Shown piece after piece: positions 11,050 through 23,083 of a stretch of DNA of 64,000 nucleotides; within the stretch, counting starts at the first letter, position 1; each line of letters opens with the position of its first letter. The notes under the pieces were generated by a model. That model made no database searches. It was given only the letters and a program-made list of their open reading frames with translations, and was not told the DNA's origin. A program made the position numbers and the translations under genes. The stretch is taken from assembly GCF_003576645.1 (NCBI RefSeq), contig NC_044919.1:14730456-14794455 (forward strand), read 5' to 3'. Source of the stretch: Ipomoea triloba. Lineage: Eukaryota; Streptophyta; Magnoliopsida; Solanales; Convolvulaceae.

Positions 11050-11405
11050 GCATATGCGATAGTGTGCATATCTGTTGTGTGCATGCCTCCATGAAGTTGT
11101 GTGCAGGTGTGGTTCTGTGTGAGCTCCACACTGAAAAATACAGAGCTGCACATAATATACAATCTTCCCAAAAATAAGTCCAAACCCAAGACCACAAACC
11201 AACAACAAGTGTGTATTCACGCGTAAATAAGTGTGCAAATTAGCCTACAGGTGTGCATGCGTATAGTAAGTAGTGTGCATATGTGGTAGTGTGCATGCCT
11301 CCATGAAGTTGTGTGCAAGTGTGGTTTCGTGTGAGCTGCACACAATATATAATCTACCCAAAAAACCCTCTAAACCCAGGACCACGAAACCAACAACAAA
11401 CTCTG
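11050..11405. repeat. Imperfect direct duplication (~200-bp period)
   Basis: About 11062-11215 is repeated at about 11271-11400. Shared marks are GTGTGCATGCCTCCATGAAG followed by TTGTGTGCA, then CAAACCCA and ACCAACAACAA. The unit is rich in GTGTGC and CACACA. Noncoding; class unknown. Confidence 0.65.
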
Positions 11406-11525
11406 AATCCTAATCATTCGATAAACAAAAATAAAACACCAAACCACATTCTATAATAGTAGCGCTGAAGGGGAGATACACATAACACACACACACCAAT
11501 GCACAATATATAGAGTTGCATTCAA

Positions 11526-12239
11526 ATGAGAACCACCCTTAATGTGAGAACGTGGGGACTAATCTTGTACGATCGTTTTTTTATTTAGATGGCCCAAAAT
11601 TGATTTTCTTAGATAACATGGATTGATCTCTCTTTTTTTTTTTTTTTTTAAGTGGGGGTAGTAGTGTCTTTTTCTATTTTTTAAAGTGTGAATGCATTGG
11701 TAATCGTTGGCCAAATTTGTTTCCTATTTTCTTGGATCATTACCGTTGCGATTTAGAGGCGCAATTTCTTCATCATCGATCGAGTGTTCGTTTATGAAAA
11801 GCGACCAATATTTTTTATTTTTATTCGCTCGTTCTTTTTATTATAATATTTCCTATATTTGGATGTTGGTGTATATATACACATGTCTGGGTAGTACCGT
11901 TCTGCAACCTAGTGTTGTGAGTTGTACATTGTAGAATGGTGAGATGTGAATTAGTGCACTTTGTGTGGTGCATCGTAGGACACTAAGATGTCGATCATAG
12001 GATTTTTTGGCGGTGTTTGAATGCACACCCAGAGATTTATTGATACACGACATTCTGTATAGGAATGTGCAACCTCTAATAAGATTGATTTACCCTAACC
12101 GTATATTATATTTTCTAATATTTTAAAGGAATTTTGTCATTAATCTGTGTGATTTTTTCATTTTAATCTTAGTCGTGCATCATTCTGATTTAATGATTTA
12201 GATTAGTCCACACATTCTCACATTAAGGGTGATTCTCAT
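11526..12239. mobile_element. TIR element, ~714 bp, unassigned superfamily
   Basis: The ends are inverted copies of ATGAGAACCACCCTTAATGT (left) and ATGAGAATCACCCTTAATGT (reverse complement of right), about 25 bp with one mismatch. The interior is AT-rich with no credible transposase. No target duplication was recognised, so the superfamily is open. Confidence 0.65.
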
Positions 12240-12269
12240 GGGAGCGCGACCCTATATATATAATTATTA

Positions 12270-12512
12270 GGTTCAAATGAGAACCTCTATTAATATGTGA
12301 GTATGTGTACCATTGTGCACCATTGATCTTGCTCGATCTTGTGGTTTATAATGATTTTGACTTGGTAAATATACATCACTACACCATTACACAATTGTAC
12401 TAGATGCACCGATACACTACTCATCAGATCTCGACCGTCCAATCTCACACCTCAATGGTGCATAGGAGTTCATAGGTTCACACCCAAGCAGTGATTCTAA
12501 CCTGAATCGGAC
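12270..12512. other. Related AT-rich element or fragment
   Basis: Begins GTTCAAATGAGAACCTCTAT, sharing the outer end of the preceding element, and continues with ACCATTGTGCACCATTGATC. Probably a second, diverged member; its right end was not defined. Confidence 0.35.
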
Positions 12513-12524
12513 CTTATATAGTGA

Positions 12525-13205
12525 TGGTTTTGTCAGGGCTGGTCCACCATAAAGCGGGTATGGAAGTATAGAACGGGAGGGGAAGGGAGGGGGGTAAGAA
12601 AATAGTAGTATTATTAGCTCGGGGCACTAGACCCAAAAGTGTACGTACAAAGTCCGAGATATTTGCCCAAAACACTGGCCCAAATAATAAATAAATAATA
12701 CAAGGTATAGCACTAAACATGGGCTAGAATATTATTGTAGGCATGGGGGATTGAACCCTGGTGCTCAGCATGGGAGTTAGGACCTAAGTCAATGGACCAG
12801 GAGGAGTTTGGTGAGCTAAGGGATGAATTTTAAGGGGAGGGAATAGTGCCTTATATAGTGTAGAGGGCCTTCCAGATTGTTGACAAAATGTACGCCATCG
12901 ACTTGCCTTCAATCTTAGCCATACACGTGTCCCCCACTACTTGGATGTCAATGATCTCTACACAGGTAAATAGACCATCATTCCTTCCAATACACAAGAT
13001 GCATGGTAGCTTGGTGGTTAAGAATTTTTGTTGTTATACTTGAGTTTATAGGTTTGAACCTTGCTGGTTAACCTTTGTTAATATTTTTTTGCTTCCTTTC
13101 ACACCCCTTTCGACTTCTTGGGCCACCATTCTTCTTTGCCACGCCCTTGGGCCAAGACTTTCCTAATAAAATAGCCCCCAAGGTCTCATGTCCTTATCAT
13201 AAGTC
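12525..13205 (-). repeat. LTR-like dispersed repeat, copy 1
   Basis: Matches 25665-26320 over most of its length, by eye about 75-80% identical, with shared landmarks TAGTAGTATTATTAGCTCG, AATAATAAATAAATAATACA and CCTTATATAGTGTAGA. The second copy abuts a primer-site-like sequence, suggesting a gypsy LTR oriented on the minus strand. No protein coding. Confidence 0.6.
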
Positions 13206-13212
13206 CCCCACT

Positions 13213-15115
13213 ATAACACCCCCAAATCACTAATATAGAAATATAAGGAATAAAGAGAAGTAAAGAGATAAAGTTCCATTTTCTGAAATATTTAAAAATG
13301 CGGAAGCTGAAAACCAAACTAGTCTGGGGTGTCACACCACGCTTAGGTATACACCATAACCCAAACGCTAAGGTGATTAACTAAGTTCATAATCCAAAAC
13401 TAACACAATCCAAAGTTATTACATCAAATCCAAACCATAAGTCAACCACAACAGTCACCTTAAACTATCAAAGTAGGGAGTAAGGTTAAATCAACAACTA
13501 GACAACACTCTCTCGATTACCTCTACTCCAAACCTAAAAACATAGTTTAAATGTTAGCGAATTATGCTAAGTAAATTCTCACTCCATCATGTAAAACTAC
13601 ATACATATACTTTGATAATCAAAATATGAAGGTTTTCAGAAGACTTGTACACAACCAAAACGGTAGATTTAAGAACAGGAATTCATGTCCAAGAAACACT
13701 TTGAAACCAAACTCAACCTTGTAGAGAAACACTTGGCAATATCACTCACCTTAACTCAGATTTAGAAGGCAACATGGAGAAGTACAAGAACAATTATGAA
13801 CATAGTAGTTTCTTAATTAAAATATTAATTAGGGATAATAATAGATGTAGATAAGGAGATATTCAAATCAATTCATAGTCATATAGTCAGTTCAAGTCTC
13901 AATTTCAAATATCAGTATAGCATAATAATACATCAGTGGAAGTATCTCAATCAACAAATTGATACCGACCTCACCACCAATCTTAATACTCAAACTAGCA
14001 TTACATATTAGTGGAAACAAATCTAGAACCTTAAGTGTGCACACCCCCTATCAGGATTCCAAGCTCAACGGGTTAGTCACTAGCTCTGGTAACCCGGGAT
14101 ACATTTCTACTAGGTTACCCACAAAATAATAATCATAATGAAGCCAGAGCTCACACCGCCAATCTAAAAGGAGCCGAAGCTCATGCCACCAATCTTAAAG
14201 GAGCTAAAGCTCATATCAACAAGGAGCCGCAACTCATATCAACAAGGAGCCTCAGCTCATACCCACCACATCTGCCGAAAGGGATAACCATCCAAAAATA
14301 AATACATTTTATATAATTCCTCCAAGATATTAATATTCTTTCAAAACAAGTTTTCATAAATATTTCCATTATCCGTAGGCTATTCAAGTATAGAGTTTTC
14401 GAAACAACATAGGGTATATATACATTTTCCAAAATAGGGTTGATATCAAACATATGATTTATCCTCTGAATATAAATATATATATAGGTTACAAAAGTGA
14501 AGGATTATATATATATATAACACTTGGGTATTTAAAATAGGATTTTGGCTAAAGAATACCACTCACTTTATAGAAGATTAAGGACTCATAAGATTTCATA
14601 ACATATAAAATTTTGAGCAGAATATAGAACAGATCACGATGGAATAAAATAAGAAGTTGAACAGTAAGACAACAGAACTAACGGGCTCGAGAAATTCGTC
14701 GCTCGGTCCCGCGACTGAAGCGGTAGGGAGTGGCGAGTTCCTCAACCCTGCCACTCTGCCCCAAATTGAACTAATGGGGCTGACTCACAGGTTCGTCGGA
14801 CCCAGGGTCCAATCCCTTTAGGTGAAAAGGCAGAAACAGTCGGGCTCAACAACAACAAGCCACCTTATGTACACAAATCACGCACCTTAAGTACACAAGC
14901 CACACACCTTAAGAACACAAACCACACACCTAAGGTTTTAAAATGACGCACCTTAAGTTTCAACAACTCACGCACCTTAAGTATACATATCATGCACCTT
15001 AAGTAGGAAAACAACACACCTTAAGAAGGAAAATCACGCACCTTAAGTTTTAGGTTCACGCACCTTAAGCATACAAATTACGCACCTTAAGAAGAAAATT
15101 ACGCACCTAAAGCCA
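13213..15115. repeat. Gypsy-type LTR, left arm of a large inverted pair
   Basis: Begins TATAACACCCCCAAATC, one base from the TGTAACACCCC start seen in Tekay/Del-type LTRs. Around 14010-14120 it is matched in inverted orientation by 15640-15760; for example CTAGCTCTGGTAACCCGGG reads as CCTGGGTTACTAGAGCTAG on the right. A short GAGCC(A/G)(A/C)AGCTCAT tandem array lies at 14150-14265, where the related LTR at 31780 also has an array. No coding sequence. The centre of the inverted pair is near 14870. Confidence 0.6.
14861..15115. repeat. Degenerate tandem repeat, CACGCACCTTAAG unit
   Basis: About eleven to twelve copies of a 20-26 bp unit with the core CACGCACCTTAAG (variants CACACACCTTAAG and CATGCACCTTAAG) joined by variable A-rich spacers. 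It sits near the symmetry centre of the inverted LTR arms. Confidence 0.8.
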
Positions 15116-15156
15116 CCACAAAACCACACGGGGAACATCCCACCGTACGGGAACTA

Positions 15157-15196
<40 letters not shown>

Positions 15197-16480
15197 TTGA
15201 ATGTTGTTATAGAGTTCAGTGGGATCTCCTATTTTGGGAAATTATATTGGGAAACCCAAGTATATTGTACTCCGTAATATATAAAACTATACTTATTTTG
15301 GAGGATATGAAACTATATTTATTTTTGAAGTATAAACTATGGTTATTTTGGAGGACATACTTTATTTTGGAAATGAACCCTATTTTGGAGAGTATAACTA
15401 TTGATGCGTTATATATATCGTATGCTATTTTGGAAACTATATTTGGATAGCCTACGGGCAATGAAAATGTTTATAGAAACCTATTTTGAAAGGTTATTAT
15501 TATTATTTTGGAGGAAATCATATAAAAATGTATTATTTTTGAGATTGTCATATTGATTGGATTGTGTTGGAGGTGGGGCTCTAGCTCCATTCGATTGTTG
15601 ATTAATCTCCAACTCTACTTGATTATGATTATTATATGCAAAGTAACCTGGTAGAAACAGATCCTGGGTTACTAGAGCTAGTAACTATGTGTTGGGCTTA
15701 GAATCCCAATTAGGGGGTGTGCACACTTAATGTTCTAGATCTGATTCCACTTGAGATTGATGTTGTAAGTAAGGTTCCGTTGGTTGTGCGGAGGTGGCGG
15801 ATGTGTGGGAAGCACCATTCACTAGGGCTTCGTTGGGATGGAGTTCCTGCCTTGCTAGGTCTATTTTTACCTCCACACTTGTGATTGATATGATTTTATA
15901 TTATGATTTGGATTAGTAAAATGAATACGTCCATAATTATATATATTTATATATACACACATTTGAGAATGACTTGAGAAAATTATATCTTGAAATGATT
16001 ATTGGATGAGTAAACTATAATCTATTATGAATTCCTCCGATCCATATACATATATATACTACTATGCTTTGGAAATATCCATAAGAAGTGATAAATTGTA
16101 TATTGCTCCATACTTGACTTGTATATATCTATCTATGTTTTGAGAATATGATTATTTTGAAAATTATGCTTTGAAATGATATTGAGAAATGCTATTTTAT
16201 GAATCCTCCACACTTATGTTTAATTTGGAAATGAGTGAGTGATCTATGGGGTAGTTGTATTGTTTTCGAATGGGTTAACGTTATTATTTTAGGAACCTTA
16301 TTACTTACATGAAACCTAGCACTATTTTGAGTAGAATGTGTTGTGGCGTTGGTGCCTATTCCATTTTGGGAAAACTATTTTGGAAAATGAGATATACTTA
16401 TCTTTGGTGTAAGTTACACTCTTAAAACTCCTCTTTTACTTCAAAAATCCTCTTCTAAAACTCTTTTGAAATTAAAACTA
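15116..16480. repeat. Right arm of the inverted LTR pair, first part
   Basis: After a (TA)n run (15162-15194) the sequence carries a loose TATTTTGGAGGA motif many times and the inverted match to 14010-14120. It is interrupted at 16485 by the copia element and resumes at 23084. No gene; the short frames are AT-rich noise. Confidence 0.55.
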
Positions 16481-16485
16481 TACCT

Positions 16486-16741
16486 TGTTATAATAATAAT
16501 ATTAAACCAAGTAGTTAATATTAATTTGTTAGGAAAGTAGTGGCTATCCATGAAGACCAATTCAACCTGTAGTTGTGACCTTCTCTTGGTCGTCACCGAA
16601 ATTTATGGATCTCCACATAGTTGCCGCATTCATTGCTTTGTTTAGTGTATAAATAGCAGACATGCTTTCCATTTGTAATCATCCCTTCTAATTACACTCT
16701 ATTACCTATTCCTCCTATTTCTCTAATTATATATATACGTA

Positions 16742-16807
<66 letters not shown>

Positions 16808-16835
16808 GATATATTATATATTTAATATATCTATA
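16486..16835 (+). repeat. 5' LTR of the copia element
   Basis: 350 bp starting TGTTATAATAATAATATT. It ends TATCTATA where the 3' LTR ends TATCTACA, so the terminal CA has mutated to TA. Contains TATAAATAG (16649-16657) as a probable promoter TATA box and a long (AT)n run (about 16749-16804). Confidence 0.9.
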
Positions 16836-16837
16836 TT

Positions 16838-16850
16838 TGGTATCAGAGCC
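16838..16850 (+). other. Primer binding site (initiator tRNA-Met type)
   Basis: TGGTATCAGAGCC lies 2 bp after the 5' LTR. It is complementary to the 3' end of plant initiator tRNA-Met, the usual primer of copia elements. Confidence 0.9.
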
Positions 16851-17756
16851 AGTCAACCTTCCAACCCCGAGATATTGTCCGTAGTGAAATATGTCCACAA
16901 ATTTCAATATTGTGTGGTCGGGTCCCAAATTAGACGGGAAACTCGATTACAATTATTGGCAAATTATGATGACCACACATTTGAAAGCCCAAAATCTTTG
17001 GAGCTTTATTGATCCTGTTCTACAAGAAGGAGTTGATGCAACCGCTATACGACGCGATCAATTGGCCTTGGGGCAGATTCACCAAGGTGTTGATTACTCA
17101 ATTTTTGGGCAATTAGCTGGGGCTCAAACAGCAAAGCAAGCTTGGGACATCCTAATGGTGTCAAACAAAGGAGTTGATCGGGCACAAAAGTCGAAGTTGC
17201 AGTCGTTGAGAAGGTTGTACGATCAATGGGAGATGACCTCTACAGAAACAGTAGATGCATATTTCACCCGTCTTATTGATTAGGTGAATAAGATGAGGTT
17301 ATATGGAGATACAATTAAAGATGGTGCAGTGGTTGAAAAAGTTCTTCGAACTATGCCGATGAAGTATGATCATGTGGTGGCTTCAATTACAGAGTCACAC
17401 AAAACCGAGCTCTTATCAGTTGCAGAGCTGAAAGGTATAATAGAAAGTCATATTGACAGGATTGAGTCAAAATCAGAACCACTTGCAGAAGAAGTTTTGA
17501 AGAGCCAAGTCACTTTGAATATGACTGGCCCTAATCAAAGAGGTGGAGGATCTAGTAGAGGTCGTGGAAGAGGAAGAGGAGGATTCAGAGGAAGAGGACG
17601 TGGTAACTCCAACATAGGAGGAGGACGTGGTAACTCCAACCAAGGAAGAGGTGGAGGTAATGCCAAACAAGGCAAATTTCCATTTCATTGCTATAATTGT
17701 GGCAAGTATGGGCACAAGATTGCAGATTGCTGGTACAATGAGGATAATCGTGGAAA

Positions 17757-20700
17757 TCAAGCAAATATTGCTGAAAAGTCCGGTGAGAGTTCTGAAACCT
17801 TACTTTTGGCCAGTAATAGTTTTTCTGCCTGCAGACGAAAACATATGGTTCTTGGATACTGGGTGTAGTAACCATATGTGTGGGAAGAAAGAATTGTTTT
17901 TCGAACTAGATGAATCAGTCAAGTCTGAAGTGACATTTGGCAACAAGTCAAAAGTGCCAATTTTGGGAAAAAGTAAAATCTCTATTCAGTTGAAGGATGG
18001 TACTCACAATTTTATATCTGATGTGTTCTATGTTCCTGAACTGCACCAAAATTTGTTGAGTATGGGGCAGTTGTCAGAAAAGGGTTATAAGATAAATATT
18101 ACGCAAGGGTGTTGTACCATTGTAGATGCTAAGGGAGTTTTGATTGCAAAGGTAAATATGTCCCAAAATCGACTATTTCCTTTGAAAATCAATCATGCAC
18201 TTCTTGCTTGCTTCAATTCTGAAATATGTGATGATAATTGGTTATGGCATATGCGATTTGGACATTTCCATTTCTCTGGATTAAACTATCTAGCGAAAAA
18301 GGAGCTTGTTTCTGATTTACCTGTTGTGAATGTCCCTGATCGTATTTGTGAGATTTGTTTGATTGGGAAGAAGCACAGAGATCCCTTCCCTGTGGGCAAG
18401 TCAAGGAGAGCTACAGGACAGTTGGAGATTATTCACTCAGACCTATGTTCGTTGGAGGTTCCCTCACATGGAAGTTGTAAGTACTTTGTTACTTTTATTG
18501 GCGATTTTAGTAGGAAAACATGGGTTTATTTTCTAAAGCAAAAGTCTGATGCGTGTGATGTTTTCAAGCAATTTAAAACTTTTGTTGAAAAGCAAAGTGG
18601 TTATGAAATCAAAATCTTGAGAACTGATAGAGGTACAAAATATATTGCTTGTGATAATTTTCTGAAGGAGAAGGGTATTCAGCACCAGATGATAGCTAGA
18701 TAAACTCCACAACAAAATGGAGTGGCTAAGAGGAAGAATAGATCAATCATGGATATGGTGAGATGCATGCTGAGATCTAAAAATCTTCCTAAGACTTTTT
18801 GTGCTGTCTATGTGTTGAACAGGGATCCTACTAAAAGTGTTCGTGATAAGACACCTGAGGAAGCTTGGAGTGGGAGAAAACCCTCTATCAGAAATCTCAA
18901 GGTTTTTGGATGTTTGGCATATGCACATGTGCCAGATCAATTGAGAAAGAAGTTGGATGATAAAGGAGAGAAGTGTATATTCATTGGTTATAGTGACGCT
19001 TCAAAGGCTTATAAACTATACAACCCTGAAACTAAAAAGGTTGTTATAAGCCGTGATGTCACTTTTGATGAATATAGTACCTGGGATTGGTCAGCTAAAG
19101 ATGAAAGGCCAGTTGTTGTTCCTGTTGTTGACGATATTGTTGATGAGCAACTGATTCCAGATAATGTCCAGTCTCTTTCGCAACCAGAGTCGTCTGTTCG
19201 ACGATCTCAACGCGAGCGCCAATTACCAGCTCGCTTGCAAGATTATGTTGTGGGTCATGATAATGACCTATCTGATGAAGAGATTGTTCAATTTGCTCTT
19301 TTTGCAGATTGTGACCCTCTATCCTTTGAGGAGGCTGCTACAGAAACTCATTGGCTTAAGGCGATGGATGAGGAGATTCGTGCCATTGAAAAGAATGGTA
19401 CCTGAGAGTTAACAGATTTACCTCTTGGAAAGAAGCCAATTGGAGTAAAGTGGGTCTACAAAACCAAATACAAGTCAAATGGAGAAATTGACCGTTTTAA
19501 AGCACGGTTGGTAGCAAAGGGCTACAAGCAGAAACCAGGTATTGATTATTTTGAGGTTTTTGNTCAAGCAAATATTGCTGAAAAGTCCGGTGAGAGTTCT
19601 GAAACCTTACTTTTGGCCAGTAATAGTTTTTCTGCCTGCAGACGAAAACATATGGTTCTTGGATACTGGGTGTAGTAACCATATGTGTGGGAAGAAAGAA
19701 TTGTTTTTCGAACTAGATGAATCAGTCAAGTCTGAAGTGACATTTGGCAACAAGTCAAAAGTGCCAATTTTGGGAAAAAGTAAAATCTCTATTCAGTTGA
19801 AGGATGGTACTCACAATTTTATATCTGATGTGTTCTATGTTCCTGAACTGCACCAAAATTTGTTGAGTATGGGGCAGTTGTCAGAAAAGGGTTATAAGAT
19901 AAATATTACGCAAGGGTGTTGTACCATTGTAGATGCTAAGGGAGTTTTGATTGCAAAGGTAAATATGTCCCAAAATCGACTATTTCCTTTGAAAATCAAT
20001 CATGCACTTCTTGCTTGCTTCAATTCTGAAATATGTGATGATAATTGGTTATGGCATATGCGATTTGGACATTTCCATTTCTCTGGATTAAACTATCTAG
20101 CGAAAAAGGAGCTTGTTTCTGATTTACCTGTTGTGAATGTCCCTGATCGTATTTGTGAGATTTGTTTGATTGGGAAGAAGCACAGAGATCCCTTCCCTGT
20201 GGGCAAGTCAAGGAGAGCTACAGGACAGTTGGAGATTATTCACTCAGACCTATGTTCGTTGGAGGTTCCCTCACATGGAAGTTGTAAGTACTTTGTTACT
20301 TTTATTGGCGATTTTAGTAGGAAAACATGGGTTTATTTTCTAAAGCAAAAGTCTGATGCGTGTGATGTTTTCAAGCAATTTAAAACTTTTGTTGAAAAGC
20401 AAAGTGGTTATGAAATCAAAATCTTGAGAACTGATAGAGGTACAAAATATATTGCTTGTGATAATTTTCTGAAGGAGAAGGGTATTCAGCACCAGATGAT
20501 AGCTAGATAAACTCCACAACAAAATGGAGTGGCTAAGAGGAAGAATAGATCAATCATGGATATGGTGAGATGCATGCTGAGATCTAAAAATCTTCCTAAG
20601 ACTTTTTGTGCTGTCTATGTGTTGAACAGGGATCCTACTAAAAGTGTTCGTGATAAGACACCTGAGGAAGCTTGGAGTGGGAGAAAACCCTCTATCAGAA

Positions 20701-21365
20701 ATCTCAAGGTTTTTGGATGTTTGGCATATGCACATGTGCCAGATCAATTGAGAAAGAAGTTGGATGATAAAGGAGAGAAGTGTATATTCATTGGTTATAG
20801 TGACGCTTCAAAGGCTTATAAACTATACAACCCTGAAACTAAAAAGGTTGTTATAAGCCGTGATGTCACTTTTGATGAATATAGTACCTGGGATTGGTCA
20901 GCTAAAGATGAAAGGCCAGTTGTTGTTCCTGTTGTTGACGATATTGTTGATGAGCAACTGATTCCAGATAATGTCCAGTCTCTTTCGCAACCAGAGTCGT
21001 CTGTTCGACGATCTCAACGCGAGCGCCAATTACCAGCTCGCTTGCAAGATTATGTTGTGGGTCATGATAATGACCTATCTGATGAAGAGATTGTTCAATT
21101 TGCTCTTTTTGCAGATTGTGACCCTCTATCCTTTGAGGAGGCTGCTACAGAAACTCATTGGCTTAAGGCGATGGATGAGGAGATTCGTGCCATTGAAAAG
21201 AATGGTACCTGAGAGTTAACAGATTTACCTCTTGGAAAGAAGCCAATTGGAGTAAAGTGGGTCTACAAAACCAAATACAAGTCAAATGGAGAAATTGACC
21301 GTTTTAAAGCACGGTTGGTAGCAAAGGGCTACAAGCAGAAACCAGGTATTGATTATTTTGAGGTT
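17757..21365 (+). repeat. Identical ~1.8-kb tandem duplication joined by one N
   Basis: 17757-19558 reappears as 19564-21365 with offset 1807, and every segment compared is identical, including the same premature stops. The junction is a single N at 19563. Identity together with an N strongly suggests two overlapping contig ends left unmerged, not a real duplication. Confidence 0.85.
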
Positions 21366-21456
21366 AAGGGCTACAAGCAGAAACCAGGTATTGATTATTT
21401 TGAGGTTTTTGCTCACAAGCAGAAACCAGGTATTGATTATTTTGAGGTTTTTGCTC
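21321..21456 (+). repeat. Three-step repeat ladder in the RT region
   Basis: The segment ACAAGCAGAAACCAGGTATT and its downstream sequence occur three times in a row with progressively longer right ends (GAGGTT, then GAGGTTTTTGCTC, then the full continuation). It lies directly after the second copy of the duplication. Confidence 0.8.
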
Positions 21457-22741
21457 AAGTAAGTAGACTTGATACAGTTCGAATGGTTATTTCTCTTGCT
21501 GCTCAAAATGATTGGAAATTACATCAAATGGATGTCAAGTATGCTTTTTTGAATGGTTTTCTTGAAGAAGAAATATATGTTGAGCAACCTGCAGGATTTG
21601 TGAAGAAAGGGAGGAATCTAAAGTTTACAGGTTGAGAAAAGCTTTATATGGCTTAAAGCAGGCGCCTAGGGCGTGGTATGGTTGCATTGACTCATATTTT
21701 CTTGAAAGTGGCTTTATGAGATGTCCTCATGAACACACTTTGTATGTCAAATGCACTGATTCTGGTGATGTTGTTATAATATGTCTGTATGTTGATTATT
21801 TGGTTTTTACTGGAAATAACTTGAAGCTAATCTCAGAATTCAGGGATGCACTAATTAAGAGATTTGAAATGACTGATATGGGCCTTATGTGTTACTTTCT
21901 TGGCCTTGAGGTTGTTCAAATAGATGGTGGAATCTTTATTTCACAGAAGAAGTATGCAGCTGACATCTTGAAAAAGTTCAAAATGGAAAACTCCAAACCA
22001 GTTTCAACTCCAGTAGCTGAAAAGTTAAAGGTGTCTAAAGATGAGTCTGGTAAGAATGTAAATGTTACAGCTTATAAAAGCTTGATTGGGAGTTTGAGGT
22101 ATCTTGTGGCAACAAGGCCGGATATTTCTTTTGGAGTTGGAATACTTAGCAGATTCATGAGGAACCAAAAGAATCACATTGGGCTGCAGCGAAGCGAATT
22201 CTGAGATAGGTCAAAGGTACGAGTAATGATAGAATTTTTTACTCTACTAATGAAGTTGTGGAGCTTGTTGGATACACAGACAGTGATTGGGCTGGAGATG
22301 TTGAGTCTAGAAAAAGCACATCAGGATATGCCTTCTATCTTGGTTCAGCCATATTTTCTTGGTCTTCAAAGAAGCAGCAGATTGTAGCACTTTCAACCGT
22401 AGAAGCAGAATATATTGCAGCAACGAATTGTGCTACTCAAGCAATTTGGCTGAGAAGAATTTTGGAGTTTTTACAACACAAACAGGAAGCACCTACAACT
22501 ATTTTCTGTGACAACAAATCTGCAATTTCATTGTCCAAGAATCCTGTCTTTCATGGTCGCAGCAAACATATTGATATCAAGTATCACAAAATCAGAGAGT
22601 TGGTTGCTAAAAAACAAATCAACATTGAGTATTGTTCAAGTGCCTGTCAAGTTGCTGATATCTTTACGAAACCGTTGAAAATGGAGACATTTCTCAAATT
22701 GAAGAAGGATATTGGGATGACCAATATACCCAACTTGGTTT

Positions 22742-22749
22742 AAAGGAGG
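22742..22749 (+). other. Polypurine tract
   Basis: AAAGGAGG just after the polyprotein stop and 3 bp before the 3' LTR; the plus-strand priming site. Confidence 0.8.
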
Positions 22750-22752
22750 CAA

Positions 22753-23008
22753 TGTTATAATAATAATATTAAACCAAGTAGTTAATATTAATTTGTTAGG
22801 AAAGTAGTGGCTATCCATGAAGACCAATTCAACCTACAGTTGTGACCTTCTCTTGGTCGTCACCGAAATTTATGGATCTCCACATAGTTGCCGCATTCAT
22901 TGCTTTGTTTAGTGTATAAATAGCAGACATGCTTTCCATTTGTAATCATCCCTTCTAATTACACTCTATTACCTATTCCTCCTATTTCTATAATTATATA
23001 TATACGTA

Positions 23009-23050
<42 letters not shown>

Positions 23051-23078
23051 GATATATTATATATTTAATATATCTACA
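22753..23078 (+). repeat. 3' LTR of the copia element
   Basis: 326 bp, TGTTATAATAATAATATT to TATCTACA. Nearly identical to the 5' LTR apart from a shorter (AT)n run and a few substitutions, such as CTACAG for CTGTAG and TCTATAATT for TCTCTAATT. Confidence 0.92.
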
Positions 23079-23083
23079 TACCT

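Larger units (their letters stand above)
16891..22743 (+). pseudogene. Copia gag-pol polyprotein, inactivated
   Basis: Order gag, protease, integrase, RT, RNase H, as in copia. Gag begins at 16891, has a TAG at 17281-17283, and ends with a Gly/Arg-rich stretch and a zinc knuckle (CYNCGKYGHKIADC). A frameshift near 17800 precedes the protease (DTGCSNHM). The integrase has HMRFGH and an in-frame TAA at 18701-18703, with a TGA at 19403-19405. RT frameshifts lie near 21625 and 22190, and there is a TGA at 22202-22204. The RT catalytic YVDD reads YVDY (codon 21797-21799), losing an essential Asp. The RNase H part (22258-22743) is open. The integrase to early RT region is present twice because of the duplication around 19563. 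Confidence 0.93.
16486..23078 (+). mobile_element. Ty1/copia retrotransposon with LTRs and target duplication
   Basis: A full-structure copia element: 5' LTR, primer site, gag-pol, polypurine tract, 3' LTR, flanked by the direct repeat TACCT at 16481-16485 and 23079-23083. Length is 6593 bp as given. About 1.8 kb of this is an identical internal duplication around the N at 19563; without it the element would be about 4.7 kb, normal for copia. The LTRs differ by only a few substitutions plus AT-repeat length, so insertion was fairly recent. The polyprotein is broken in many places, so it cannot move on its own. Confidence 0.93.

Noticed and set aside
10874..11238. Minus-strand open frames of 107 and 79 residues
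   Set aside because: They cross a noncoding direct repeat and the antisense of the accessory ORF; composition is not protein-like.
14861..15115. CRISPR-like array (short core, variable spacers)
   Set aside because: Spacers are short A-rich variants of each other, the core is only 13 bp, and the setting is a plant LTR.
16891..18703. Possibility of a functional retroviral-type gene adopted by the host
   Set aside because: Multiple stops, frameshifts and flanking LTRs with a target duplication show an ordinary dead copia element.
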